This document shows, in pieces, positions 1 through 7,928 of a stretch of 64,000 bases of DNA. Numbering within the stretch: the stretch's first letter is position 1; every line of letters begins with the position of its first letter. This stretch comes from a virus. The translations under genes and the position numbers were made by a program. The stretch is from positions 1 through 64,000 of IMG/VR virus record IMGVR_UViG_3300020473_002010; one strand, written 5' to 3'. The notes under the pieces were generated by a model. That model did not search any database, was not told where the DNA came from, and saw only the letters and a program-made list of their open reading frames with translations.

Positions 1-7
1 AAGATAC

Positions 8-376
8 GTGAAACCATTGGTAACCTCCCTAAAAATAAATATAAGACAAGTTCGTTTAAACTGTGTACTTTTCTTTGCAGGGCCCTATGTTTTGGAATAT
101 ACAAAGCAAAGGGCAATTAACGTGGTTGTTGCAAGCCTAAAATCTTGGGATGGAACAAGAATACTTGGCGTTTTCGAAACAGAGGATATTGCAGTTGAAT
201 GCTGCAAAAAAGCGAGCATTGACACCGAGTGTGAAGATTTCAACCTCGACTTCATAGAAATGAATAAGGTGTCGAAATGCCAGACTATTGTAGTAGATAA
301 CTCAACCTTCGGAAAAGGTTTCAGAAGAATTCACGTATACGAAGCAAATCCAGCAGAGAATATCACCAGCAAATGA
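8..376 (+). CDS. Hypothetical protein, possibly 5'-truncated
   Basis: This is a 122-residue reading frame that starts with GTG at position 8. The frame is also open to the left edge of the window, so the true start may lie outside. The middle and end contain a short alpha/beta-like stretch (VVVASLKSWDGTRILGVFET, then a Cys-containing helix and a C-terminal RIHVYEA strand). This looks like a small phage protein, but I recognise no family. No signal peptide or motif is evident. It is followed within about 50 bases by another small + strand gene, consistent with a cluster of small accessory genes. Confidence 0.5.
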   Translation: MKPLVTSLKINIRQVRLNCVLFFAGPYVLEYTKQRAINVVVASLKSWDGTRILGVFETEDIAVECCKKASIDTECEDFNLDFIEMNKVSKCQTIVVDNSTFGKGFRRIHVYEANPAENITSK

Positions 377-424
377 ATATTTAAATTCGTGCTCCCCTCC
401 AAAGCGCGAAAGGCTGGTGGTATC

Positions 425-604
425 ATGCGTGATTTGAAACGAGTTGATCTGCAATATCAATTAAGGAAGTGCTTGTTATACTTAAACAAGTCGTATATCG
501 CTGCGTCTAATTGCGGTGAGCATGAGACAATGAGAGAATTAAAAAAGTGCATGGATTCGATAAAAAGACAGCTAAAGGTTCTGTCGACCAAAAAGAAAGA
601 CTGA
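425..604 (+). CDS. Small hypothetical basic protein
   Basis: This 59-residue protein is rich in Lys and Arg and predicted to be helical, with no recognised domain. I chose ATG 425 because a GGTGG sequence lies a few bases upstream. The frame could extend to a GTG at 389, but no ribosome binding site precedes that codon. The protein has two Cys near the middle and ends in a Lys-rich tail (KKKD). The gene overlaps the next reading frame if that one starts at its GTG. Function unknown. Confidence 0.45.
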   Translation: MRDLKRVDLQYQLRKCLLYLNKSYIAASNCGEHETMRELKKCMDSIKRQLKVLSTKKKD

Positions 605-897
605 CAGAAGACGGTCCTGGCAGCAACTACCGCACCATCGATCCTAAGCCAATCAGCTTTTTTCATGATGCTAGAGTTGAGGTTGAAATGTACCCGACTG
701 CATGGGGGCAACACGGGGTCGAGGTAACATGTCCTGACTTAAATTACGATAGCGGACTGCGTACATTCGCTGATGAAGAGCAAGCGACACTGTGGGCTAG
801 AAACCAATATTCAGATCTTATATCGAAGCTAGACTCGGACCCAAAGTTCGAATTGGTTGAGGCTGTACTGATAAGACTCTTAGAGGACGCCAGCTGA
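547..897 (+). CDS. Hypothetical protein, start uncertain
   Basis: Up to 116 residues if translation starts at GTG 547, which overlaps the preceding gene by 58 bases. An internal ATG at 688 gives a shorter form. The coherent part is the C-terminal two thirds, from FFHDARVEVEMYPTAWGQHG through an Asp/Glu-rich helical end, which looks like a real small folded domain. I recognise no family. The last 18 bases overlap tail-to-tail with the minus-strand protease gene, so this small gene and the protease face each other with no room for a terminator. Confidence 0.45.
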   Translation: MHGFDKKTAKGSVDQKERLTEDGPGSNYRTIDPKPISFFHDARVEVEMYPTAWGQHGVEVTCPDLNYDSGLRTFADEEQATLWARNQYSDLISKLDSDPKFELVEAVLIRLLEDAS

Positions 898-1662
898 TAT
901 CAAGAAGTTACGAAGCGCTTGGGTCCGACATCCTATAGCGTATTCATCGAAGCTTACTGCGGCTGCGTTAATAATCGAAATTATCTCTTGGTCACCATTT
1001 AACACCGGGGATCCGCTGGACCCTGGGGCTGCTGGTACTGTAAAAATATATAGCGATGAGACTTGTCCGGAAAAATAACCATCAAACACCGGCACAGCGA
1101 CAGGTACTGCTAACCCGAGCGGCGAAGCCATATTATAAACCTTTTCATGCAATTCTGGTTCTTCAATCGCGATCGGTAATGAAGGTCCGAGGTAAGTATC
1201 CGAGATGAGAAGACATAGGTCATTTGGCATATCAACTGCCAATACTGTTCCGTTTCCAGCTTTCCCAAACCCAGTTTCTAAACCAATAGTGTATTGGCTC
1301 GCAAGGTCTTCTATCATCGGTACCCGTGAAGTGTTATTTACACATACATGACCAGCTGTAACAACAAGAGATTTTCCATCTCTTTGTCCCACAATCACTC
1401 CAGATCCAGTACCAGACATTTGATATTCTGGAACAGCTGCTGGTAAGCAATCGCTACCATCCGGATTACAAATTTCTTGAAACGTCACAAGATCTTGTGT
1501 TACCATTACAAATGACTCAATCGGGAAATAATTTTCAGCCTTGGAAATTGAGCTATTATTCTGTCTGACGTCTGTAACTATGAGAGCAAAATTTGCTGCA
1601 CTTACCAACGTAAGTATGAAAAGCGAAAGAGGGATTATCCAACTATATCTCTTACTATTCAT
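880..1662 (-). CDS. Membrane-anchored trypsin-like serine protease
   Basis: This 260-residue protein belongs to the chymotrypsin/trypsin-like fold. The catalytic triad is visible in order: His105 in VTAGHVC, Asp148 in NDLCLL, and Ser216 in PGSSGSPV, a variant of the GDSGGP motif. Residues 8-30 form one hydrophobic segment (IIPLSLFILTLVSAANFALIV) that should act as an uncleaved signal anchor or signal peptide, placing the protease domain outside the cytoplasm. Cys pairs are present. It is the only minus-strand gene in the first 13 kb and is divergent from the phosphomannomutase gene, so it is probably transcribed separately. A membrane or periplasmic role such as superinfection exclusion or processing of surface proteins is possible but not shown. 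Confidence 0.8.
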   Translation of the reverse strand: MNSKRYSWIIPLSLFILTLVSAANFALIVTDVRQNNSSISKAENYFPIESFVMVTQDLVTFQEICNPDGSDCLPAAVPEYQMSGTGSGVIVGQRDGKSLVVTAGHVCVNNTSRVPMIEDLASQYTIGLETGFGKAGNGTVLAVDMPNDLCLLISDTYLGPSLPIAIEEPELHEKVYNMASPLGLAVPVAVPVFDGYFSGQVSSLYIFTVPAAPGSSGSPVLNGDQEIISIINAAAVSFDEYAIGCRTQALRNFLISAGVL

Positions 1663-1718
1663 ACACTTTCCAAATTAAACCCTATAAATTTACTTATGAC
1701 TTAGAGAGACTTTCTGAA

Positions 1719-2510
1719 ATGATTATTAAAAATGCAATGGTATTATTCGACATGGACGGTACACTAACACCACCTCGTGAAAAAATAAAAAGAGGTGTAA
1801 TATCTGCGCTTAGTTCACTCGAAAAATTTGCAAGGATTGGAATAATATCTGGATCCGACCTTGTGTATATCCAAGAACAATGTGGCGCAATGTTCGATGT
1901 GGGAGGAATAAGCATAGACAACGTTGACCTTCTTCCTTGCAACGGAACAAAGCTTCTTCGGTGGAAAGATACGTCGTATGAAGTGGTTCACGAAGCCGAT
2001 ATGATTGCAGCGATTGGGAAAAAAGCATATAAAAATATTCTTACAAAAATTTTTCAATGGCAAGCTGACATTACAACATTTTACCCTGACCTACCTTTTA
2101 CTGGTACTTTCGTCCAGTATCGCGGTTCGTTGTTAAATTGGTGCCCTATTGGAAGATCTGCAACTCTCACCCAGCGAAGTGAGTGGAAGCAGTGGGACCT
2201 CAAGTGGCAAATTAGAGAAACGTATGTTGAAGAAATCCAGAAACATATTGATAAATCAAGAGCTGACCTCACTGTCGCGCTTGGTGGTTCGACAAGCTTT
2301 GACATATATCCCAAAGGTTGGAACAAGACATACGGTCTACAACATTATCCAGCTCAAGAGATATATTTCATTGGAGACAGATGCGAGCCTGGTGGGAACG
2401 ATTGGCATCTTTATGAAGCTCTTAAGGATGAAGGTAGAGCATGGCAAACAACAGGACCAGAAAATACGATAGAAATCATTGGACAGGTGATCAAAAAGCT
2501 TCAGCAATGA
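1719..2510 (+). CDS. Eukaryotic-type phosphomannomutase (HAD superfamily)
   Basis: This 263-residue enzyme is predicted to interconvert mannose-6-phosphate and mannose-1-phosphate, the step before GDP-mannose. It has the HAD nucleophile motif DMDGT at residues 11-15. It also has segments typical of the PMM1/PMM2 (alpha-PMM) family: LNWCPIGRSATLTQR in the cap domain, GGSTSFDIYPKGWNKTYGL, and IYFIGDRCEPGGNDW near the C-terminus. Length matches the family (about 245-260). Most bacteria use the unrelated alpha-D-phosphohexomutase ManB/AlgC, so this type is notable in a phage. A phosphatase of the same fold is a less likely alternative. It would feed the Gmd and GDP-fucose synthase encoded near 42-44 kb. 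ATG 1719 follows a GAGAGACT sequence that may be a weak ribosome binding site. Confidence 0.88.
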   Translation: MIIKNAMVLFDMDGTLTPPREKIKRGVISALSSLEKFARIGIISGSDLVYIQEQCGAMFDVGGISIDNVDLLPCNGTKLLRWKDTSYEVVHEADMIAAIGKKAYKNILTKIFQWQADITTFYPDLPFTGTFVQYRGSLLNWCPIGRSATLTQRSEWKQWDLKWQIRETYVEEIQKHIDKSRADLTVALGGSTSFDIYPKGWNKTYGLQHYPAQEIYFIGDRCEPGGNDWHLYEALKDEGRAWQTTGPENTIEIIGQVIKKLQQ

Positions 2511-2556
2511 TGTAAAATCCTTATAAGAAGCGTACAATAAGTACAAGGAGTTTTGC

Positions 2557-4191
2557 ATGAGCCTTCAATATTCTAAACACTTTCCATATAAGCAGATACG
2601 CCCCCAGCAAAAGCAAGCTATTGAGTTTGCTTTGGATAAAAACATAAATGAGGGCAAACGGTTCATCATAATTGAAGCAGGAACCGGCGTTGGTAAAAGC
2701 GCTATCGGGCTGACTGTTGCTAGATATCTTTCTGAAAAGCTTTCAAACGCTACGGGTTTATTCGAACCGGGATCTTATTTTTTAACAACACAAAAGATAT
2801 TACAAGAACAATACGTTAAAGACTTCGGTGGATTTTCTGGTCCAATGAAATCAATTAAGTCTTCTTCAAATTACACTTGCAGGTTCAACAAAAAAACTTC
2901 GTGCGGTGAGAGCTTAAGAACACTAAGGACAGCAGAAAAGGGTAGCGCGTTCTGGAAGGCTTGTACGTTTAATTGTGTGTATAGAAATGCAAAAGAAGGT
3001 TTCTTAAAGTCTCCAGAGGGTGTGACTAACTTTCCTTACTTTCTCGCTGAAACGCAGTATGCTGGAAAGCTAACCCCACGTCAGGTGCTAGTTATTGATG
3101 AGGCCCATAACGTCGATTCCCAATTAAGCAAGTTTATCGAAATCACAATTTCGAATCGTTTTTGCAAAAGCTTTCTTAATTTCGAAGTCCCTAAATCTCT
3201 TACAGCCGCAAAATATGTAAAATGGATTGAAGAAACGTACGTTCCAACAATAGCTGGAAAGCTTAAGCATTTAGAGCAGATGTTAGAAAAGTATGTCGGC
3301 TTAACAGAAAAAATCAAGTCTGGAGAGTTTGCTTCTATTGCTAAAAAGTTTGAAGTTATGGATAAGCATGTTTGCAAGGTCCGAAGGTTTCTAAAGCTGT
3401 ATAATTCTGAAAACTGGGTTATGAATGAAATCGCTGCCGATGGGCGATCTGGTCGAAAGATAGAGTTTAAGCCAATCGATATCGCTCCTTTTGCTAACGA
3501 GCATTTATACAACTACGGTGAAGTCGTTATTTTGATGTCTGCAACTATTCTGGACAAAAAAGCGTTTACTGAAAGCGTTGGGATTCCTGAAGATAAAGCT
3601 GCTTTTATCAGTCTTCCCAGCCCATTTCCTGTAGAAAATCGGCCAGTTGTTTATAGTGGTATCGGAAAGATGAGCTCAAAAACGATAGATGATACACTAC
3701 CAAGAATGGTTCAGGCAGTAAAAGCGATTCTAGAACAACACAAGAATGAGAAGGGTATTATCCACTGTCACTCTTACAAAGTCGCGAATTATATTAAGAA
3801 GAATGTACGTAATACTCGATTGCTTATTCATAATTCTGAAAATAGAGAGAAGGTCTTAGAAAAGCATATGAAGGCCAAGAAAGCCACGGTGCTTATCTCA
3901 CCATCCATGACTGAAGGTGTTGATCTTAAAGGTGATTTAAGCAGGTTCCAGATTATCTGTAAGGTGCCGTATCCATACTTAGGTGATAAGTTAGTACGAA
4001 AAAAGATGAATAAGTGGAAGTGGTGGTATCCGCTTCAGACAGCAAAAACGATCGTGCAAGCAACCGGGCGATCCGTGCGATCTAATGAAGACACTGCTGT
4101 TACGTACATTTTAGATTCAGATTTTGAAATGTTCTATAATAGAAATAGATCAATGTTCCCAAAGGGGTTTAAGGAAAGTTTACAAAAATGA
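2557..4191 (+). CDS. dinG: DinG/XPD-like superfamily 2 DNA helicase with Fe-S cluster
   Basis: This is a 544-residue ATP-dependent helicase, probably 5'-3' on DNA as known for the XPD/DinG family. Walker A is AGTGVGKS at residues 41-48 and the DEAH box is at 181-184. Four cysteines between them (108, 116, 136, 140) match the 4Fe-4S cluster position of XPD-like helicases. The C-terminal helicase domain includes the VLISPSMTEGVDLKG segment and the QATGRSVRS motif VI. A clear AAGGAG site precedes ATG 2557. The gene ends in an ATGA overlap with the nucleotidyltransferase, so the two are translationally coupled. Likely role: phage DNA repair, recombination or replication. The exact substrate is unknown. 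Confidence 0.85.
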   Translation: MSLQYSKHFPYKQIRPQQKQAIEFALDKNINEGKRFIIIEAGTGVGKSAIGLTVARYLSEKLSNATGLFEPGSYFLTTQKILQEQYVKDFGGFSGPMKSIKSSSNYTCRFNKKTSCGESLRTLRTAEKGSAFWKACTFNCVYRNAKEGFLKSPEGVTNFPYFLAETQYAGKLTPRQVLVIDEAHNVDSQLSKFIEITISNRFCKSFLNFEVPKSLTAAKYVKWIEETYVPTIAGKLKHLEQMLEKYVGLTEKIKSGEFASIAKKFEVMDKHVCKVRRFLKLYNSENWVMNEIAADGRSGRKIEFKPIDIAPFANEHLYNYGEVVILMSATILDKKAFTESVGIPEDKAAFISLPSPFPVENRPVVYSGIGKMSSKTIDDTLPRMVQAVKAILEQHKNEKGIIHCHSYKVANYIKKNVRNTRLLIHNSENREKVLEKHMKAKKATVLISPSMTEGVDLKGDLSRFQIICKVPYPYLGDKLVRKKMNKWKWWYPLQTAKTIVQATGRSVRSNEDTAVTYILDSDFEMFYNRNRSMFPKGFKESLQK

Positions 4192-4694
4192 AGGTTTATA
4201 ATTCAGTCAAAGAATTTAGAGAATATGTCGATAAAGACGGAGTTTGGGGCGATGCGAATATTAATGTCTATATGACTTCTGGTGGGTTTGATCCTCTTCA
4301 CGTAGGTCACCTTAGGTGCATTCTTGAGACCGTGGAAATGGCGGAAAAAGACGGCGGGTATGTGGCTGTCATAGTAAATGGTGATGGGTTTTTAGAGCGT
4401 AAAAAAGGCAAAGCGTTTATGCCCGCGGCGGAAAGAGCCGAGATTATTGCAGGGATTCGAGGGGTTGACGCTGCTATTATCTGGGATGATGGAGGCCAGA
4501 CTGTGATTGGTGCCATAGCAGAACTTAAGCCTAATTTTTTCACAAAGGGTGGAGACAGAGCTGCTCCTCAAGATATACCAGAGTGGGATATATGCGAAGA
4601 GGTTGGGTGTAAAGTTATTTTCAATGTGGGTGGCGGTAAAGTTCAAAGCTCATCTTGGCTACTAGAGGAGGCAGAAAAGAATGCGAAAAATTGA
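4188..4694 (+). CDS. HldE/RfaE-like sugar-phosphate nucleotidyltransferase
   Basis: This 168-residue protein is of the cytidylyltransferase-like fold. The signature GGFDPLHVGH is at residues 32-41, and KPNFFTKGGDR resembles the KGGDY segment of heptose-1-phosphate adenylyltransferase (HldE C-terminal domain). Those enzymes transfer a nucleotide to a sugar-1-phosphate. The sugar could be heptose-1-phosphate, given the GmhA-like and GHMP kinase genes further along, but glycerol-phosphate or other substrates cannot be excluded. It overlaps the helicase stop (ATGA) and the cupin gene start by 14 bases, forming a tight gene string. Confidence 0.75.
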   Translation: MKVYNSVKEFREYVDKDGVWGDANINVYMTSGGFDPLHVGHLRCILETVEMAEKDGGYVAVIVNGDGFLERKKGKAFMPAAERAEIIAGIRGVDAAIIWDDGGQTVIGAIAELKPNFFTKGGDRAAPQDIPEWDICEEVGCKVIFNVGGGKVQSSSWLLEEAEKNAKN

Positions 4695-5019
4695 AAAACC
4701 GTGGGGATATGAAGTGGTTTGGGCTGAGACAAACGCATACGTTGGTAAGCTTTTGCATATCAATGCCGGGCATAGGCTATCCAAACAATTTCATATGATT
4801 AAAGAAGAGACGGTGTACGTTCTTAAGGGCACACTCTACAATTATGAAGAAGACGGATCAATCACAAAAGTCTTACCCGGAAATTCCTTACACATTAATG
4901 TTGGCCAGGTTCATAGATTTGGAGCAAATGAATCAAGCGTTGAAGTCATTGAAGTCAGCACACCGTATTTAGAAGATGTGGTAAGATTGGAGGATGACTA
5001 TGATAGAGGGAGACAGTAA
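4681..5019 (+). CDS. Cupin, mannose-6-phosphate isomerase type II-like
   Basis: A 112-residue single cupin domain. The N-terminal KPWGYEVVW, the GHRLSKQFHMIKEE...VLKGTL strand pair and the C-terminal TPYLEDVVRLEDDYDRG are characteristic of the C-terminal domain of type II mannose-6-phosphate isomerase/guanylyltransferases and stand-alone homologues. Metal ligands are probably the His residues in GHRLSKQFH and HINVGQVHRF plus Glu. It would convert fructose-6-phosphate to mannose-6-phosphate, the substrate of the nearby phosphomannomutase. Other sugar-cupin reactions are possible because a single cupin is a weak predictor. A GAGGAGG site lies about 10 bases before ATG 4681. Confidence 0.72.
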   Translation: MRKIEKPWGYEVVWAETNAYVGKLLHINAGHRLSKQFHMIKEETVYVLKGTLYNYEEDGSITKVLPGNSLHINVGQVHRFGANESSVEVIEVSTPYLEDVVRLEDDYDRGRQ

Positions 5020-5416
5020 GCAAGGTGCCGGATTCATAATTTTTAAGGCGGCAAATCCAGAGTTGGTACTAGTCCTAATTCGAAGCGATGGGCAATATGA
5101 CATTCCAAAAGGTGTAGTTGATACCGGGGAAAGTGATATTATGGCTGCAAAGAGAGAGACATTTGAGGAGTGCTCAATATTCATAGAGCCCAAAGAAATG
5201 TTGGCTCCTATGCCATCATTAAAAGATGAACAGCTTGCAACTTATGCTGCTATTACGGGCAAAATTCCACAGATTACTCCTAACCCGCACTCTGGAATAT
5301 GGGAGCATGAGGGATACGAATGGGTGACAAAAGACAAGGCAGTTGCTAATTGTTTGCCCTATCTTGTTCGGCATATAGAGGCCGGTTACTTTCTGAAAAG
5401 GATCTGTCTTCTATAA
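5000..5416 (+). CDS. Nudix hydrolase
   Basis: A 138-residue Nudix family pyrophosphohydrolase. The Nudix box runs from Gly38 (GVVDTGE) through RETFEE at 52-57, matching GX5EX7REUXEE. The usual Gly after EE-X is Ser59, a small deviation. The preceding DIPKG segment is also typical. I chose ATG 5000 rather than 4994, because GGAGG at 4989-4993 abuts the first ATG but sits six bases from the second. Substrate cannot be read from the sequence. Position next to sugar-nucleotide genes suggests an NDP-sugar or nucleotide substrate, but dinucleoside polyphosphates or RNA caps are equally possible. Confidence 0.85.
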   Translation: MIEGDSKQGAGFIIFKAANPELVLVLIRSDGQYDIPKGVVDTGESDIMAAKRETFEECSIFIEPKEMLAPMPSLKDEQLATYAAITGKIPQITPNPHSGIWEHEGYEWVTKDKAVANCLPYLVRHIEAGYFLKRICLL

Positions 5417-5442
5417 TCTGAATAGTTAATACAGAGGTATAC

Positions 5443-6609
5443 ATGTCAATTTTCCGACGCCACAAGACAATCGCAGATCGATCAGCAGGAGATCGAGCTC
5501 GACATCGTAAAAAGATCGAGAAGGCGATTAAAGAGGGTATCCATAATATCGTTGCCGAAGAGTCAATCATCGGTAAGGATGGAAAGAAAAAATTTAAGAT
5601 ACCAGTTCGTGGCATCAAAGAATATAGATTCGTATATGGTGACAATGGATCTAGAAGGGTTGGGTCTGCTCAAGGTAAGGATGTTCAGCGTGGGCAAAAG
5701 ATCGGTGAAAAGGAAAAACAAGGAAGTGGAAAACCCGATAAACCCGGCCAGGAAAAGGGCGAAGAGTATTATGAAGTTGAGCTAACTCTTGAGCAGCTAG
5801 CAGACTACTTGTTCAATGATCTTGAGTTACCCAACTTCGAAAAGAAAAGAAATGCGCAGGTTATTGCAAAGAAAATAAAGCGCAAAGGATACAGGTCTCA
5901 AGGTATTCGGCCAAGGCTTGATAAAAAGAAAACCGTAATACAAAAGCTAAAAAGAAAGAATAAAGCAAAGAGAGCAGGAAAGCTGACTGGTGATGAAGAT
6001 GAATTTTCATTTCACGAAAAGGATCTTCGTTATAAGCACTACAAGGTAACAGAAAAGAAGTCATCAAATGCCGCGATACTCTTTTTGATGGATATTTCCG
6101 GATCGATGACCAAAGAAAAGAAATTTCTGGCTAGAAGCTTCTTCTTTCTTTTGTATCATTTTATTAGGTCTAAATACGATAAAGTAGAGATTGTTTTTAT
6201 AGCTCATGATGTTGAAGCTTACGAAGTTACAGAGGAACAATTCTTTGGTCGTGGTTCGGGTGGCGGGACCATGGTTTCTTCTGCGCTAAAGATGGCAGAA
6301 GACATCATAGATTCTAGATACCATAGGTCTAGTTGGAACACTTACGTTTTCCAATGTTCTGATGGTGACAATTGGCCGACTGACAATGGTTTGTGTCTTA
6401 AGGTAATCAACACTATGCTAGACAAAATTCAGTTTTTTGGGTATTGTGAAATTGAACCAAACGTTGAAAGACTAAAGTGGTTAAGTGATACCACCTTAAG
6501 CAAGCTTTACGAGCAACTAGAGGGCGATAAATTTAAGCTTGCCGGTATATATCAGAAAAACGATATCTGGACTGCTTTTAGAAAGTTTTTCAAGGGAGAG
6601 ATGGCATGA
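5443..6609 (+). CDS. yeaH: YeaH/YhbH family protein (DUF444, UPF0229)
   Basis: A 388-residue member of the DUF444 family, which in bacteria works with the PrkA/YeaG kinase in stress and stationary-phase physiology. The N-terminus (FRRHKTIADRSAGDRARHR) is the family's characteristic start. A charged, Lys/Gly-rich linker covers about residues 70-110. The C-terminal half is a von Willebrand A-like domain with MIDAS residues DISGS at 217-221, Thr276 in GGGTMVSS and Asp307 in CSDGDNW. A perfect TATAAT at 5412-5417, overlapping the previous stop codon, could be a promoter -10, though I see no good -35. The ATG overlaps nothing and is preceded by AGAGG. The gene ends in an overlap with spoVR, so the three-gene module is coupled. 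Confidence 0.92.
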   Translation: MSIFRRHKTIADRSAGDRARHRKKIEKAIKEGIHNIVAEESIIGKDGKKKFKIPVRGIKEYRFVYGDNGSRRVGSAQGKDVQRGQKIGEKEKQGSGKPDKPGQEKGEEYYEVELTLEQLADYLFNDLELPNFEKKRNAQVIAKKIKRKGYRSQGIRPRLDKKKTVIQKLKRKNKAKRAGKLTGDEDEFSFHEKDLRYKHYKVTEKKSSNAAILFLMDISGSMTKEKKFLARSFFFLLYHFIRSKYDKVEIVFIAHDVEAYEVTEEQFFGRGSGGGTMVSSALKMAEDIIDSRYHRSSWNTYVFQCSDGDNWPTDNGLCLKVINTMLDKIQFFGYCEIEPNVERLKWLSDTTLSKLYEQLEGDKFKLAGIYQKNDIWTAFRKFFKGEMA

Positions 6610-7913
6610 CATCATTTTTAGAAGAATTACAAAAGTGGGATGCTAAACTGATAAAAATGGCAGAAGACCACGGATTAGACTGGTTTCCCATTCTCTATGA
6701 AACTTGTGACTATTACGAGATGATTGGCACAATGGCTTACCACGGCATGCCGTCACATTACGGACACTGGAGCTTTGGTAAAAGCTTTGAGCGAACCCAC
6801 ACGATGTATAATGCCGGTCTAGAAGGGCTTCCATACGAGCTTATCATTAACAGCGATCCATCTCTAGCATACCTGATGGAAGAAAACCCGCTATATCTTC
6901 AAATACTGATTATGGCACACTGCATTGGCCACTCAGACTTTTTTAAGAACAATATTACATTTAGTCACACTCGACCGGATCAAGTTATTCTTAGAATGAG
7001 AAATGCAAAAAGGTATATTGACCAATTAGTGGAGGATCCAAGTGTTGGTGTGGAAAGAGTCGAAGAGATTTTAGACGCAGCCCATGCTTTATCTCTTCAC
7101 GTGCCCAGACAATATAAAAAATATGTCAGTCAAAAAGAACAACGAAAAGAATTGATTCATGAGATAAAGTCAGGGTACTATAAAAACTCAAAAAAGACAC
7201 CAGACCCGGACGCTTATCCAATATCTAGAGAAGAAAACATAATAGCGTTTATAGCTGAAATGTCACCGAACCTGGAAGAGTGGGAACGAGAGTTACTCTG
7301 GATCGTGCTTGATGATGCTCAATATTTCATGCCACAAATCCGAACAAAGATAATGAATGAAGGGTGGGCTTCATATTGGCACTACAGGCTAATGCATGAG
7401 CTTGATTTAGACTCTGAATTACACCTTCCATTCTTAAAGATGCATAACGAAGTTGTTCGGCCGCATTTAGGGTCTATTAACCCTTATCACCTTGGATTCT
7501 TTCTATTTCAAAAAATCGAAGAGAGATATGGGCTAGAAGAATGCTTCATAGCTAGGGAATCGCTTAATGATGAAGCGTTTCTGAGACAGTACCTTACAGA
7601 GAAAGATTGCGAAGAATTGAATTTATTTAGTTTCTCGCTTCATAAGAATGATTATCTAATAGACGACGTTGCCGACGATGATGGGTGGAAAAAAGTAAAA
7701 GAAGACCTTATCAATCAGGTTGGAGGGAATAATATACCCATAATAACTGTTGCAGAAATCATCGATGGTGGAATATTGGCTCTAGAGCATGAACATGAGG
7801 GAAGGGATTTAGACCTAGATTATGGGGATGCTGTAGTAAAACATATCCAACGGTTGTGGGGCGATATAGTTAAATTGGACACGATAATAGAGGATGAACC
7901 CTTCGAAATCTAA
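6606..7913 (+). CDS. spoVR: SpoVR/YcgB family protein
   Basis: A 435-residue SpoVR family protein. Family features are the N-terminal YETCDYYEMIGTMAYHGMP, then SHYGHWSFGKSFER, the HCIGHSDFFKNN segment, and MNEGWASYWHYRLMHEL at about residues 246-262. It is shorter than E. coli YcgB (about 510 residues). The biochemical activity of SpoVR is not established. The Bacillus gene is named for a role in spore cortex formation, and proteobacterial homologues lie next to yeaG and yeaH. Here it sits between the DUF444 and PrkA genes, overlapping the former by four bases. This conserved partnership in a phage strongly supports a joint function. Confidence 0.93.
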   Translation: MTSFLEELQKWDAKLIKMAEDHGLDWFPILYETCDYYEMIGTMAYHGMPSHYGHWSFGKSFERTHTMYNAGLEGLPYELIINSDPSLAYLMEENPLYLQILIMAHCIGHSDFFKNNITFSHTRPDQVILRMRNAKRYIDQLVEDPSVGVERVEEILDAAHALSLHVPRQYKKYVSQKEQRKELIHEIKSGYYKNSKKTPDPDAYPISREENIIAFIAEMSPNLEEWERELLWIVLDDAQYFMPQIRTKIMNEGWASYWHYRLMHELDLDSELHLPFLKMHNEVVRPHLGSINPYHLGFFLFQKIEERYGLEECFIARESLNDEAFLRQYLTEKDCEELNLFSFSLHKNDYLIDDVADDDGWKKVKEDLINQVGGNNIPIITVAEIIDGGILALEHEHEGRDLDLDYGDAVVKHIQRLWGDIVKLDTIIEDEPFEI

Positions 7914-7928
7914 TTCGGGAGAAACTTA

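Noticed and set aside
3081-3512. A long minus-strand open frame inside the helicase gene (also others such as 13356-13730 and 59964-60386).
   Set aside because: They lie inside better supported genes, with no domain or RBS of their own. They are shadows.
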